Source of the DNA: an uncultured Altererythrobacter sp.
GTDB lineage: Bacteria > Pseudomonadota > Alphaproteobacteria > Sphingomonadales > Sphingomonadaceae
Direction of reading: 5' to 3'
DNA: 7,851 bases
Assembly: GCA_937950385.1 (NCBI GenBank)
Contig: CALFEA010000078.1
Coordinates: 1-7,851, forward strand
In this document: one piece after another, positions 1 to 5,860 of the stretch
Layout: each line of letters opens with the position of its first letter
Numbering within the stretch: position 1 is the first letter of the stretch
Translations under genes and position numbers: made by a program
Notes under the pieces: model-generated
The model's input: the letters and a program-made list of their open reading frames with translations, nothing else
Database searches by the model: none
Told to the model about the DNA's origin: nothing

Positions 1-60
1 CATCGCTGGTGAACGGCTAATGCTGGGCGCTGGTTAAGCTTTTGAACCAAATGTTTTAGG

Positions 61-98
61 AGGGGTCGGGTGCTTGCGTATCCGGCCCTTTTTCTTTG
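61..98 (+). terminator. Rho-independent terminator of a gene off the left edge
   Basis: Bases 61-69 (AGGGGTCGG) pair with 82-90 (CCGGCCCTT) through a core of seven pairs that includes one G-U, around a 12-base loop. A T-rich tail (TTTTTCTTT, 89-97) follows. This orientation ends plus-strand transcription, so a plus-strand gene should stop just to the left. Two frames entering from the edge close there: one ends at 37 with residues IAGERLMLGAG, and the other ends at 20. I cannot tell which is real or name the gene. The stem is clear, but folding energy was not computed. Confidence 0.6.
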
Positions 99-117
99 GA
101 GCTCAGCGTCTGTACGC

Positions 118-288
118 TCAAGCCGCCGCGAGTTTGTCCGACGCGTCCGCTGCGTCTGCATTATCCGCTTTGTCTTCAATCAGCGCCTCTTCACCGCATG
201 CAAACACGGTCGCTCGCATCATCCGCGCAAATGCGGGCAATTCAGCGGTGGTTTTCTTAGCGGCTGCGGTGTCTGTTTTCGTTGACAT
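118..288 (-). CDS. Small acidic hypothetical protein, 56 aa
   Basis: I do not recognise a family. The 56-residue product starts MSTKTD, has an Ala/Thr/Lys-rich head (residues 1-15), a short central stretch with two Met-Arg motifs and one Cys (residues 16-32), and an acidic Asp/Ala tail (residues 33-56). It has no signal peptide or membrane segment. The low-complexity Ala/Asp composition is typical of a soluble, partly disordered small protein. The reading frame stays open upstream to 720, but that part is antisense to mtgA, so I chose the ATG at 288 inside the intergenic space. The Shine-Dalgarno match is weak (GAGAC about 6 bases upstream). It is transcribed divergently from mtgA. A 5-bp hairpin sits at its stop codon but lacks a T-run. 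It could be a chance frame; the start placement and composition favour a real gene. Confidence 0.5.
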   Translation of the reverse strand: MSTKTDTAAAKKTTAELPAFARMMRATVFACGEEALIEDKADNADAADASDKLAAA

Positions 289-342
289 AATCTGTCTCGC
301 GTCAAGTGATCGAATGCCATGGTAATGCGCCCAAATATCTCT

Positions 343-384
343 GCGTAATAGGACACAAGCGACACGCAGCAATATTACGCTTGT
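343..384. repeat. Nested inverted repeats in the divergent intergenic region
   Basis: GCGTAATA (343-350) is matched by a perfect inverted copy, TATTACGC (373-380). A second inverted pair overlaps it: ACAAGCG (355-361) with CGCTTGT (378-384). The two pairings share bases 378-380, so they are mutually exclusive as RNA hairpins. As DNA they could be an operator between the two divergent genes. The right arm overlaps the candidate -35 of mtgA. Function is inferred from position only. Confidence 0.4.
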
Positions 385-408
385 CGAAACGCGCCAATCT
401 TCTATTTT
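381..408 (+). promoter_or_regulatory. Candidate sigma-70 promoter for mtgA
   Basis: TTGTCG (381-386) and TATTTT (403-408) match the sigma-70 consensus at four of six bases each, with a 16-base spacer. Transcription would begin about seven bases after the -10, at or next to the mtgA ATG (416). That would make the mRNA leaderless, which fits the lack of any Shine-Dalgarno sequence before mtgA. This is a match by eye only. Confidence 0.35.
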
Positions 409-415
409 TGGCCCC

Positions 416-1087
416 ATGATCCGCTGGCTCGCCCGATTTCTTGCGCAAATTGTTCTCTGGTTTATCGGGCTCAGCCTGCTGCTGGTGATCGCGTTTAAAT
501 GGATACCTGTGCCCATCACCGCCACCATGGTGATGGATGACAATGCGCTGTCCAAAGATTGGGAAGCGCTTGAGAATATCGACCGCAATCTGGTCAGCGC
601 CGTGATCGCTGCTGAAGATGCAAAGTTCTGCACCCATGATGGGTTCGACACAGAAGCAATTGAAAAAGCCATCAAATATAACGCTAAAGGCGGGCGCATC
701 CGAGGCGGCTCTACTATCACCCAGCAAACGGCGAAGAACGTATTTTTATGGCAAGGCGGCGGCTATGCACGCAAAGGGTTAGAGGCTTATTTCGCTTTCG
801 CCATTGAGAAGATTTGGGGCAAGCGCCGGATCATGGAAGTCTATCTCAATGTCGCGGAAACCGGCATTGGAACCTACGGCGCAGAAGCCGGAGCCCAGCG
901 TTATTTCGGCCACACCGCCGCGCGCCTGACCAAGAATGAGGCGGCGCGCATGGCGGTTGCCCTGCCCCTCCCCAAAAAACGCGAAGTGGTCGCTCCGTCC
1001 GGTTGGCTCGCCCGCCATGGCCGCACCATTCAGGCCCGCATGGCGGCGGTAAGGCGTGACGGATTGGACGCTTGCGTCTATGACTAA
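416..1087 (+). CDS. mtgA: Monofunctional biosynthetic peptidoglycan transglycosylase
   Basis: This inner-membrane glycosyltransferase (GT51 family) polymerises lipid II into glycan strands in the periplasm without making peptide cross-links. The 223-residue product has one N-terminal membrane helix (about residues 10-30) and then a single GT51 domain. Visible GT51 motifs are EDAKFCTHDGFD (67-78), whose Glu67 should be the catalytic base, GGSTITQQTAKN (97-108) and the RKGLEAYFAFAIEKIWGKRRIMEVYLN region (119-145). No penicillin-binding transpeptidase domain follows, and the length is normal for MtgA. The ATG at 416 gives a proper membrane anchor but has no Shine-Dalgarno sequence, so translation may be leaderless. 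The 3' end overlaps the next gene by eight bases, which suggests co-transcription with the metal transporter and sigma factor genes. The enzyme assignment is very secure. Confidence 0.95.
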   Translation: MIRWLARFLAQIVLWFIGLSLLLVIAFKWIPVPITATMVMDDNALSKDWEALENIDRNLVSAVIAAEDAKFCTHDGFDTEAIEKAIKYNAKGGRIRGGSTITQQTAKNVFLWQGGGYARKGLEAYFAFAIEKIWGKRRIMEVYLNVAETGIGTYGAEAGAQRYFGHTAARLTKNEAARMAVALPLPKKREVVAPSGWLARHGRTIQARMAAVRRDGLDACVYD

Positions 1088-2060
1088 GGGCATGGGGACG
1101 GATCACTCGCACACTGATGGGCATGACCATGACCATAGCCACGGCTTCCTAGGTCACGGCGACGGGCATGCGCATGGTCATATCCACGCGCCTGCCGATT
1201 TTGGCAACGCCTTCCTGATCGGCGTCATTCTCAACACCGGCTTTGTTATTATTGAAGCGACTTACGGATTTTTGTCTGGCTCCATGGCTTTGGTCGCCGA
1301 TGCGGGACACAATTTGTCCGATGTGCTGGCTTTGCTGCTGGCATGGGGCGCGAGTGTGGCGGCTAAGAAGGCGCCCACTTCGCGCTACACCTATGGTTAT
1401 AAAAGCTCGACCATCCTTGCCGCGCTCGCCAATGCCATGCTGCTGGCAGTCGCAATCGGCGCAATCTTGTTTGAGACAATCCACCGCATTTTTGAACCCG
1501 CACCGGTCCAAGGCATGACCATGGTGATCGTTGCGGGAATAGGCATTCTAATCAACACCGGCACAGCGCTGATGTTTATGCGCGGGCGGCATGATGACCT
1601 CAATATCAGAGGCGCATTTCTGCATATGGCCGCTGATGCTTTGGTCTCACTGGGCGTGGTGATCGCGGGCATTGCGATTATCTACACCGGGCAGGATTGG
1701 ATCGATCCGCTCACCAGCTTTATCATTGTCGCGATTATTGCACTTGGCACTTGGCAGCTGACCAAACAAAGCCTGCGTATGGGATTGCTCGCCGTGCCAG
1801 AGGGGATCGACCAAAAGGCTGTGAAATCCTATCTTTCAGGGCTTGACGGCGTGGCCTCAGTCGATGATTTGCATATCTGGCCTATGTCGACGACCGAAAC
1901 AGCACTCACCGCCCATCTTTTGATGCCGCAAGGCCCCGCTTTCGGGGCAGAGGCGGATGCGTTTCTGCGCGAGGCCGCTGAAGGTTTGGCAGAGCAATTC
2001 GGTATCGACCATGCGACCTTGCAATTGCAAACCATTCCGATTGAACAGGGGTGCTGCTAA
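1080..2060 (+). CDS. Cation diffusion facilitator metal exporter (Zn/Co/Cd type)
   Basis: This inner-membrane antiporter should expel Zn2+ or related divalent metals in exchange for protons, like CzcD and ZitB. The N-terminus is very rich in His and Asp (residues 9-36), a metal-capturing tail. Six membrane helices follow between about residues 42 and 222. The two metal-site motifs HNLSD (77-81) and HMAAD (182-186) give the His/Asp pattern of the zinc-type CDF family. The cytoplasmic C-terminal domain (about 236-322) carries the conserved VDDLHIWPMS segment (261-270), and the protein ends in Cys-Cys. The start is uncertain: ATG 1080 gives 326 residues and an eight-base overlap with mtgA, GTG 1056 and ATG 1092 are in frame, and none has an ideal Shine-Dalgarno. 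Its TAA directly abuts the sigma factor ATG. The family is secure; the exact metal is not shown. Confidence 0.93.
   Translation: MTKGMGTDHSHTDGHDHDHSHGFLGHGDGHAHGHIHAPADFGNAFLIGVILNTGFVIIEATYGFLSGSMALVADAGHNLSDVLALLLAWGASVAAKKAPTSRYTYGYKSSTILAALANAMLLAVAIGAILFETIHRIFEPAPVQGMTMVIVAGIGILINTGTALMFMRGRHDDLNIRGAFLHMAADALVSLGVVIAGIAIIYTGQDWIDPLTSFIIVAIIALGTWQLTKQSLRMGLLAVPEGIDQKAVKSYLSGLDGVASVDDLHIWPMSTTETALTAHLLMPQGPAFGAEADAFLREAAEGLAEQFGIDHATLQLQTIPIEQGCC
2047..2051 (+). promoter_or_regulatory. Ribosome binding site of the ECF sigma gene
   Basis: AGGGG ends nine bases before the ATG at 2061 and lies inside the last codons of the CDF transporter gene. It supports the 2061 start and means the sigma factor can be translated from the transporter mRNA. 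Confidence 0.6.
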
Positions 2061-2633
2061 ATGGTTCAGGCGGCATCGGCAGAGGCGCGCGAAGCGCTCA
2101 AATCGGCGATGGCTCGTTTGGCCAGCGGTGACCAATCGGCACTGGCTGAAATTTATGATGCAACTTCGGCGAAACTATTTGGAATATGCCTGCGTATCTT
2201 AGGTGACCGAAAGGAGGCCGAAGACGCTTTGCAGGATGTTTATGTGAATTTATGGCAGCGTGCCGATCGCTATGATCCCACCCGTGCCAGCCCTATTTCA
2301 TGGCTTGCAACCTTCGCCCGCAATCGCGCGGTGGATCGTCTTCGCTCGGGCAAAGTGCGCCAAGGCGCCGTGCCAGTGGAAGAAGCCGCGCCCATCCCGG
2401 ATGCGGCTCCTTTGGCTGACAGCCTGTTGATTGACGCAGAAAAAACCACACAAATTCACGCCTGTCTCGAAGAGCTGGAAGAACGCCAGCGCGGCGCGAT
2501 CCGCTCCGCTTTCTTTGACGGCCAGACTTATGCGCAATTGGCCGAAGCCGCCGATGTGCCGCTGGGCACGATGAAAAGCTGGGTGCGGCGCGGCTTGCAA
2601 AAACTGCGCGGCTGTCTGGAGGCGAGCGAATGA
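2061..2633 (+). CDS. ECF-family RNA polymerase sigma factor, SigK-like
   Basis: This is an alternative sigma factor that directs RNA polymerase to a small stress regulon. The 190-residue protein has only the two ECF domains. Region 2 (about 27-97) includes GDRKEAEDALQDVYVNLW (49-65) and the DNA-melting segment ISWLATFARNRAVDRLRS. After a Pro/Ala-rich linker (about 98-125), region 4 (about 131-186) ends in a helix-turn-helix, LAEAADVPLGTMKSWVRRGL. There is no extra C-terminal domain. The GTMKSWVRRGLQKLRGCL end and the pairing with an RskA-like anti-sigma fit the SigK-like (ECF19) group, a placement made by recognition. The gene abuts the CDF transporter gene upstream, and its TGA overlaps the anti-sigma ATG (ATGA), so sigma and anti-sigma are translationally coupled. 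I found no copy of the FAS1 promoter motif upstream, so autoregulation is not supported here. Confidence 0.93.
   Translation: MVQAASAEAREALKSAMARLASGDQSALAEIYDATSAKLFGICLRILGDRKEAEDALQDVYVNLWQRADRYDPTRASPISWLATFARNRAVDRLRSGKVRQGAVPVEEAAPIPDAAPLADSLLIDAEKTTQIHACLEELEERQRGAIRSAFFDGQTYAQLAEAADVPLGTMKSWVRRGLQKLRGCLEASE
2618..2622 (+). promoter_or_regulatory. Ribosome binding site of the anti-sigma gene
   Basis: GGAGG lies seven bases before the ATG at 2630, inside the end of the sigma factor gene. It is a near-ideal Shine-Dalgarno sequence and fixes the start at the ATGA overlap. Confidence 0.7.
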
Positions 2634-3364
2634 GCGACGCCCCCAAAATGAAACGCGATGACCCCATGCTGGCGGCGGAATATTCGCTCGGCCTGCTAGA
2701 GGGCGAGGAATTGCTCACCGCACGCGGCAAAATGACCGATGGCGGGATCTTTGTCAGCCGCAAGGATTGGTGGGACAATTGGTTTATTCCGTTGAGTGAC
2801 GAGATGGATGGCGCAGCGCCTGATGCGCAGGTCTGGGAACGGATCAATGCGGCGGTGAGTGCGAAAGAAAGCGGCGCAGATGCGGGCGCGGATGTGATTG
2901 CGCTCAAACAACGTCTGCGCAATTGGCAGATCGCGGGCAGCACAGCGGCCGCTGCAGCGGTGGCCGCCGTTGCGCTAATGGTAATGACACCGTCGCAATT
3001 GCCCGTAACCCAGGCTGCGACTGAAGCGCCATTGATGGCGAATGTGCCGATTGGCGACACCAATCTGCGGATCGGCGTGACCTATTTGCCAGAGGCGAAA
3101 GAAATGCTGGTGTCTGCCAGCGGGCTAACGGCTGACGGTGTGCATGACCATGAATTGTGGCTCGTGCCAGCTGATGGCGGCGAATTGCAATCCTTGGGCG
3201 TTGTGGTCGCTGGTGAAGAGCGCCGCGTGACTTTGCCGGCAGAGGTCACTGGCAATATGGGTGACGGCGTCGCAATTGTGCTGACACGCGAACCATTGGG
3301 CGGCAAGCCTGATGGCGTTGATGCTGGCCCCGTGGTTGCCGAAGGCGCATTCACTCAGGTCTAA
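2630..3364 (+). CDS. RskA-like membrane anti-sigma factor
   Basis: The protein should hold the neighbouring ECF sigma factor at the inner membrane until a signal, often regulated proteolysis, releases it. The 244-residue product has a cytoplasmic anti-sigma domain (about 10-62, with LAAEYSLGLLEGEELLTARG and a Trp-rich stretch DWWDNWFIPLSDEM). One membrane helix lies at about 100-120, in an Ala/Val-rich stretch. A periplasmic RskA C-terminal domain (about 135-243) includes HELWLVPADGG (174-184). The protein contains no cysteine, so it lacks the HxxxCxxC zinc motif of ZAS-type anti-sigmas and is unlikely to sense redox through thiols. The gene overlaps the sigma gene by four bases. The role is secure from family and context; the signal is unknown. 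Confidence 0.9.
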   Translation: MSDAPKMKRDDPMLAAEYSLGLLEGEELLTARGKMTDGGIFVSRKDWWDNWFIPLSDEMDGAAPDAQVWERINAAVSAKESGADAGADVIALKQRLRNWQIAGSTAAAAAVAAVALMVMTPSQLPVTQAATEAPLMANVPIGDTNLRIGVTYLPEAKEMLVSASGLTADGVHDHELWLVPADGGELQSLGVVVAGEERRVTLPAEVTGNMGDGVAIVLTREPLGGKPDGVDAGPVVAEGAFTQV

Positions 3365-3372
3365 ACACCTGC

Positions 3373-3398
3373 TTTCGTTGTAAATTTAAGCAACGAAA
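3373..3398. repeat. 8-bp inverted repeat after the anti-sigma gene
   Basis: TTTCGTTG (3373-3380) and CAACGAAA (3391-3398) form a perfect 8-bp stem around a 10-base loop that itself contains the palindrome TAAATTTA. No clear T-run follows on the plus strand (AATATTTCCC), so it is at best a weak terminator of the upstream operon. It lies about 20 bases before the candidate FAS1 promoter and could instead be an operator. The repeat is certain; its role is not. Confidence 0.5.
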
Positions 3399-3418
3399 AA
3401 TATTTCCCACATCTTTTG

Positions 3419-3445
3419 CATCCAGGCACCGTGAGCCAGCGTAAC
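3419..3445 (+). promoter_or_regulatory. Candidate ECF (SigK-type) promoter of the FAS1 gene
   Basis: CATCC (3419-3423) is followed after exactly 16 bases by CGTAAC (3440-3445). The SigK promoters of Mycobacterium tuberculosis have, as I recall, a CCATCC-type -35 and a CG-rich -10 at similar spacing, and the neighbouring sigma factor belongs to that kind. Transcription would start near 3452 and give a leader of about 70 bases. This is a match by eye, with the -10 only partly like the mycobacterial one. Confidence 0.5.
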
Positions 3446-3452
3446 TCTATCT

Positions 3453-3496
3453 GCAAGCAGGAGAGCTTGCCCCGATACGCTCCCCCCGTTCGAGCG
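3453..3496 (+). promoter_or_regulatory. Structured 5' leader of the FAS1 mRNA (two hairpins)
   Basis: GCAAGC (3453-3458) and GCTTGC (3465-3470) form a perfect 6-bp stem with the hexaloop AGGAGA. CGCTC (3478-3482) and GAGCG (3492-3496) form a second 5-bp stem. The C-rich loop of the second hairpin is followed by GGGCCCC and the ribosome binding site. Both lie downstream of the candidate promoter, so they would be in the mRNA. A role in stability or translation is inferred. Confidence 0.4.
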
Positions 3497-3507
3497 AAAG
3501 GGCCCCT

Positions 3508-3514
3508 AAAGGAG
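3508..3514 (+). promoter_or_regulatory. Ribosome binding site of the FAS1 gene
   Basis: AAAGGAG/A ends seven bases before the ATG at 3522. This favours 3522 over the second in-frame ATG at 3528. Confidence 0.75.
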
Positions 3515-3521
3515 ATTACAA

Positions 3522-4097
3522 ATGACGATGTCCACACAGCTTAAGCTGGCAGCCCTCGCCGCCGTCGCAGCAACCTCTACTATGGCAATTACCGTAGGCG
3601 CCCCAGTGGCCGCCCATGATCATGGTCACAAAATGACCAAAACCGCTGAGAAGCCTAATATCGTGCAAACCGCACAAAGCACCGGCGTTCATAACACTCT
3701 GGTCGCTGCCGTAACTGCGGCCGGTCTTGGCGAGACATTGTCAGGCGAAGGCCCGTTCACCGTGTTTGCACCGACTGACGATGCCTTCGCGAAATTGCCA
3801 GAAGGGACTGTCGCAACTCTCGTGAAGCCTGAGAACAAGGGCACGCTGACCACGATCCTCACCTATCATGTGGTCGCAGGCAAAGTGAAAGCAGGCGATC
3901 TGGTCGCTGCGATCACCGCCAATAATGGCGCATTCGAGTTTGAAACACTGTCGGGCGGAAAGCTGACAGCAACGCTCGTCGATGGCAGCGTTGTAATCAC
4001 TGATGCAGCAGGCGGCACGTCCACTGTCACCACAGCTGACGTAAAAACCTCCAATGGCATTATTCATGTAACCGATGGAGTGTTCCTGCCGAACTAA
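3522..4097 (+). CDS. Secreted fasciclin (FAS1) domain protein
   Basis: FAS1 proteins are extracytoplasmic and often take part in adhesion or envelope stress; no enzyme activity is known. The 191-residue product starts with a Sec signal peptide (1-31) whose likely cleavage follows Val-Ala-Ala, leaving a His-rich start (HDHGHK, 32-37). One FAS1 domain fills about 46-190, with the H1 box GPFTVFAPTDDAF (77-89), the central TYHVV (114-118) and the H2 box SNGIIHVTDGVFLP (177-190). The mature part has no membrane anchor and no lipobox Cys, so it should be periplasmic or secreted. It follows the sigma/anti-sigma pair, has its own ECF-like promoter and a strong terminator, and is probably the main target of the sigma factor. 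In M. tuberculosis the SigK/RskA pair controls the FAS1 proteins MPT70 and MPT83. Domain assignment is secure; cellular role is inferred. Confidence 0.94.
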   Translation: MTMSTQLKLAALAAVAATSTMAITVGAPVAAHDHGHKMTKTAEKPNIVQTAQSTGVHNTLVAAVTAAGLGETLSGEGPFTVFAPTDDAFAKLPEGTVATLVKPENKGTLTTILTYHVVAGKVKAGDLVAAITANNGAFEFETLSGGKLTATLVDGSVVITDAAGGTSTVTTADVKTSNGIIHVTDGVFLPN

Positions 4098-4181
4098 TAG
4101 ATAGCGAGGCTATTTCAGAGTTCCCCCTCTAGCGCTGACCTGCTCTTACTCCCTCCCTATGCGGGACAGCGCAACCTCCGA

Positions 4182-4220
4182 CCCCGTCTGACCACCCCCT
4201 CCCGGTCAGGCGGGGTTTTT
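4182..4220 (+). terminator. Rho-independent terminator of the FAS1 gene
   Basis: CCCCGTCTGACC (4182-4193) pairs with GGTCAGGCGGGG (4204-4215) over 12 pairs with one G-U, around a 10-base loop, followed by TTTTTCTTT. It acts on plus-strand transcripts only, because the minus-strand side lacks a T-run. The right arm and T-tract encode the last residues and the stop codon of the convergent minus-strand gene. A smaller hairpin (ATAGC-GAG-GCTAT, 4101-4113) lies just after the FAS1 stop. Confidence 0.85.
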
Positions 4221-4580
4221 CTTTGCGGATTGGGCTTTGCGGTAGAGTGCGGAGACTTGTTCGGGTGTGAGTTTGCGAGCCCAACGATAGGCTGCGCTTG
4301 GGTCAACGGCCTTGCCTTGACCGGAGATACTGACCTTGACGCGGCCCTTCTCTTGCAGAACAAAAATCTGCCTTCTGCTTTGCGGCTCTTCTATTGAGGA
4401 GACGAAGCCAATGCTCTCGCCATCATCGCAGGCGTATAGGTACCAAATATGCCCAGCAATAGTGTGCTCAACCGGGCCTATACGGCATTGAATTTGCGCA
4501 GGTTTATCAGATGGAGCCCAGCGCGCATCTGCCAATACGCTCACCAAAGCAAGCGAACCGGCAATGGCAAGGCTAGCCAA
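4206..4580 (-). CDS. Small exported hypothetical protein, non-ATG start
   Basis: I do not recognise a family. From the TTG at 4580 the product has 124 residues: a hydrophobic Ala/Leu-rich signal-like segment (1-19, ending Ala-Asp-Ala), a middle part with two Cys (residues 32 and 51) that could form a periplasmic disulphide, and a basic C-terminal helix (about 103-124, with KLTPEQVSALYRKAQSAKK). There is no ATG in this frame near the start. An ATC at 4589 would add Phe-Arg in front of the hydrophobic core, a more typical signal peptide, and has GAAGAGG seven bases upstream; TTG 4580 is 16 bases from it. The gene follows clpX closely on the same strand, so it may be read through from clpX. Its stop lies inside the FAS1 terminator stem. 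The coding call is fairly good; start and function are open. Confidence 0.6.
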   Translation of the reverse strand: MASLAIAGSLALVSVLADARWAPSDKPAQIQCRIGPVEHTIAGHIWYLYACDDGESIGFVSSIEEPQSRRQIFVLQEKGRVKVSISGQGKAVDPSAAYRWARKLTPEQVSALYRKAQSAKKNPA

Positions 4581-4588
4581 CCGAAAGA

Positions 4589-5860
4589 TTAAGCAGCCTC
4601 TTCGGCTTCCTCGTCATCCTTGGGACCAAGCACTTGGATCGGGTCTTTCTTGCCCAAAACAACATCGCCATCGACAACGATTTCATTGACGCCTTCCATA
4701 TCAGGCAGGTCAAACATCGTATCGAGCAAGATCGCCTCAACGATGGAACGAAGCCCGCGCGCACCGGTTTTGCGCAGGATCGCTTTTTCCGCAATCGCTT
4801 GAAGCGCATCGTCGGTGAAGGTCAGCTGCACTTTTTCCAGCTCGAACAATTTTGCATATTGCTTGGCAATAGCGTTTTTCGGCTCTTGCAGGATTGTGAC
4901 CAGAGCGTCGACATCAAGGTCATGCAGGGTCGCGATCACAGGCAGGCGGCCAACAAATTCAGGGATTAGGCCGAATTTGAGCAAATCTTCCGGCTCGCTC
5001 ATTTCGAGCAATTCGCCCACTTTGCGCTTATCAGGATCGGCAACATGCGCGCCGAAACCGATTGAGCGTTTTTGCAAACGGTCGCCGATAATCTTGTCGA
5101 GGCCCGCAAATGCGCCGCCGCAGATAAACAGGATATTGGTGGTGTCGACTTGCAAGAATTCCTGCTGAGGATGCTTGCGACCGCCCTGCGGAGGAACCGA
5201 GGCCGTTGTGCCTTCCATCAATTTCAGCAAAGCCTGCTGCACACCCTCGCCCGACACGTCGCGGGTGATTGATGGGTTTTCTGCCTTGCGCGTAATTTTG
5301 TCGATCTCGTCAATATAGACGATGCCATGCTGCGCTTTTTCGACATTGTAATCAGATGATTGCAGCAGTTTCAGAATGATGTTCTCAACATCTTCGCCAA
5401 CATAGCCAGCTTCGGTGAGAGTGGTCGCATCGGCCATTGTGAACGGCACATCAAATGTGCGCGCCAATGTTTGGGCGAGCAAAGTCTTACCCGTGCCGGT
5501 TGGACCGACGAGCAGAATATTCGATTTCGCCAGCTCAACATCGCCGGATTTACCCGAATGCTCGAGGCGCTTGTAATGGTTGTGAACCGCAACAGCGAGG
5601 TTCCGCTTCGCAGAGTTTTGACCGATCACATAATCATTGAGCGTCGCAAAGATTTCAGACGGAGAAGGCACTTCGCCTTCTTTGCGTCCGCCAAGGCCAG
5701 CCTTGGTTTCTTCGCGGATAATATCATTACAGAGCTCTACACACTCATCGCAAATAAAGACCGTGGGGCCTGCAATAAGTTTGCGCACTTCATGCTGAGA
5801 TTTACCGCAAAAGCTGCAGTAAAGAGTGCTTTTACTATCGGTTCCGCTCAATTTAGTCAT
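4589..5860 (-). CDS. clpX: ATP-dependent Clp protease ATP-binding subunit ClpX
   Basis: ClpX is a hexameric AAA+ unfoldase that recognises tagged or damaged proteins, unfolds them and feeds them into ClpP in the cytoplasm. The 423-residue product has the N-terminal zinc-binding domain with Cys15, Cys18, Cys37 and Cys40. The AAA+ core has Walker A GPTGTGKT (119-126), the pore loop GYVG (152-155), Walker B with Asp184-Glu185, the RKH loop (228-230), the ClpP-binding IGF loop (267-269), the arginine finger in EFVGR (Arg305) and sensor 2 Arg368 in GARGL. The C-terminus is acidic (DDEEAEEAA). Length and all key residues are normal. The start at 5860 gives the standard MTKLSG N-terminus; its ribosome site (AGGA) is unusually close, one base from the ATG. 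A possible small ORF upstream overlaps this start by four bases. Confidence 0.98.
   Translation of the reverse strand: MTKLSGTDSKSTLYCSFCGKSQHEVRKLIAGPTVFICDECVELCNDIIREETKAGLGGRKEGEVPSPSEIFATLNDYVIGQNSAKRNLAVAVHNHYKRLEHSGKSGDVELAKSNILLVGPTGTGKTLLAQTLARTFDVPFTMADATTLTEAGYVGEDVENIILKLLQSSDYNVEKAQHGIVYIDEIDKITRKAENPSITRDVSGEGVQQALLKLMEGTTASVPPQGGRKHPQQEFLQVDTTNILFICGGAFAGLDKIIGDRLQKRSIGFGAHVADPDKRKVGELLEMSEPEDLLKFGLIPEFVGRLPVIATLHDLDVDALVTILQEPKNAIAKQYAKLFELEKVQLTFTDDALQAIAEKAILRKTGARGLRSIVEAILLDTMFDLPDMEGVNEIVVDGDVVLGKKDPIQVLGPKDDEEAEEAA
4597..4603 (-). promoter_or_regulatory. Ribosome binding site bearing on the 4206-4580 gene start
   Basis: GAAGAGG, inside the last codons of clpX, lies seven bases before an in-frame ATC (4589) and 16 bases before the in-frame TTG (4580). 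The spacing suits the ATC better than the TTG, which makes the true start uncertain. Confidence 0.35.

Noticed and set aside
1..3. Minus-strand ATG at the left edge
   Set aside because: No ribosome site precedes it and only one codon is visible, while the plus-strand terminator at 61-93 indicates plus-strand transcription here.
105..118. 5-bp hairpin (AGCGT-CTGT-ACGCT) at the stop of the small acidic protein
   Set aside because: It is too short and has no T-run on the minus strand, so I do not call it a terminator.
289..720. Long minus-strand frame running from 720 through the mtgA region into the small protein
   Set aside because: It is antisense to a well-supported mtgA gene, and its only plausible part is the C-terminal piece starting at ATG 288.
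1104..1190. Repeated CAT/GAC/CAC triplets resembling a short tandem repeat
   Set aside because: They are the codons of the His/Asp-rich metal-binding tail of the CDF protein, which is normal for the family.
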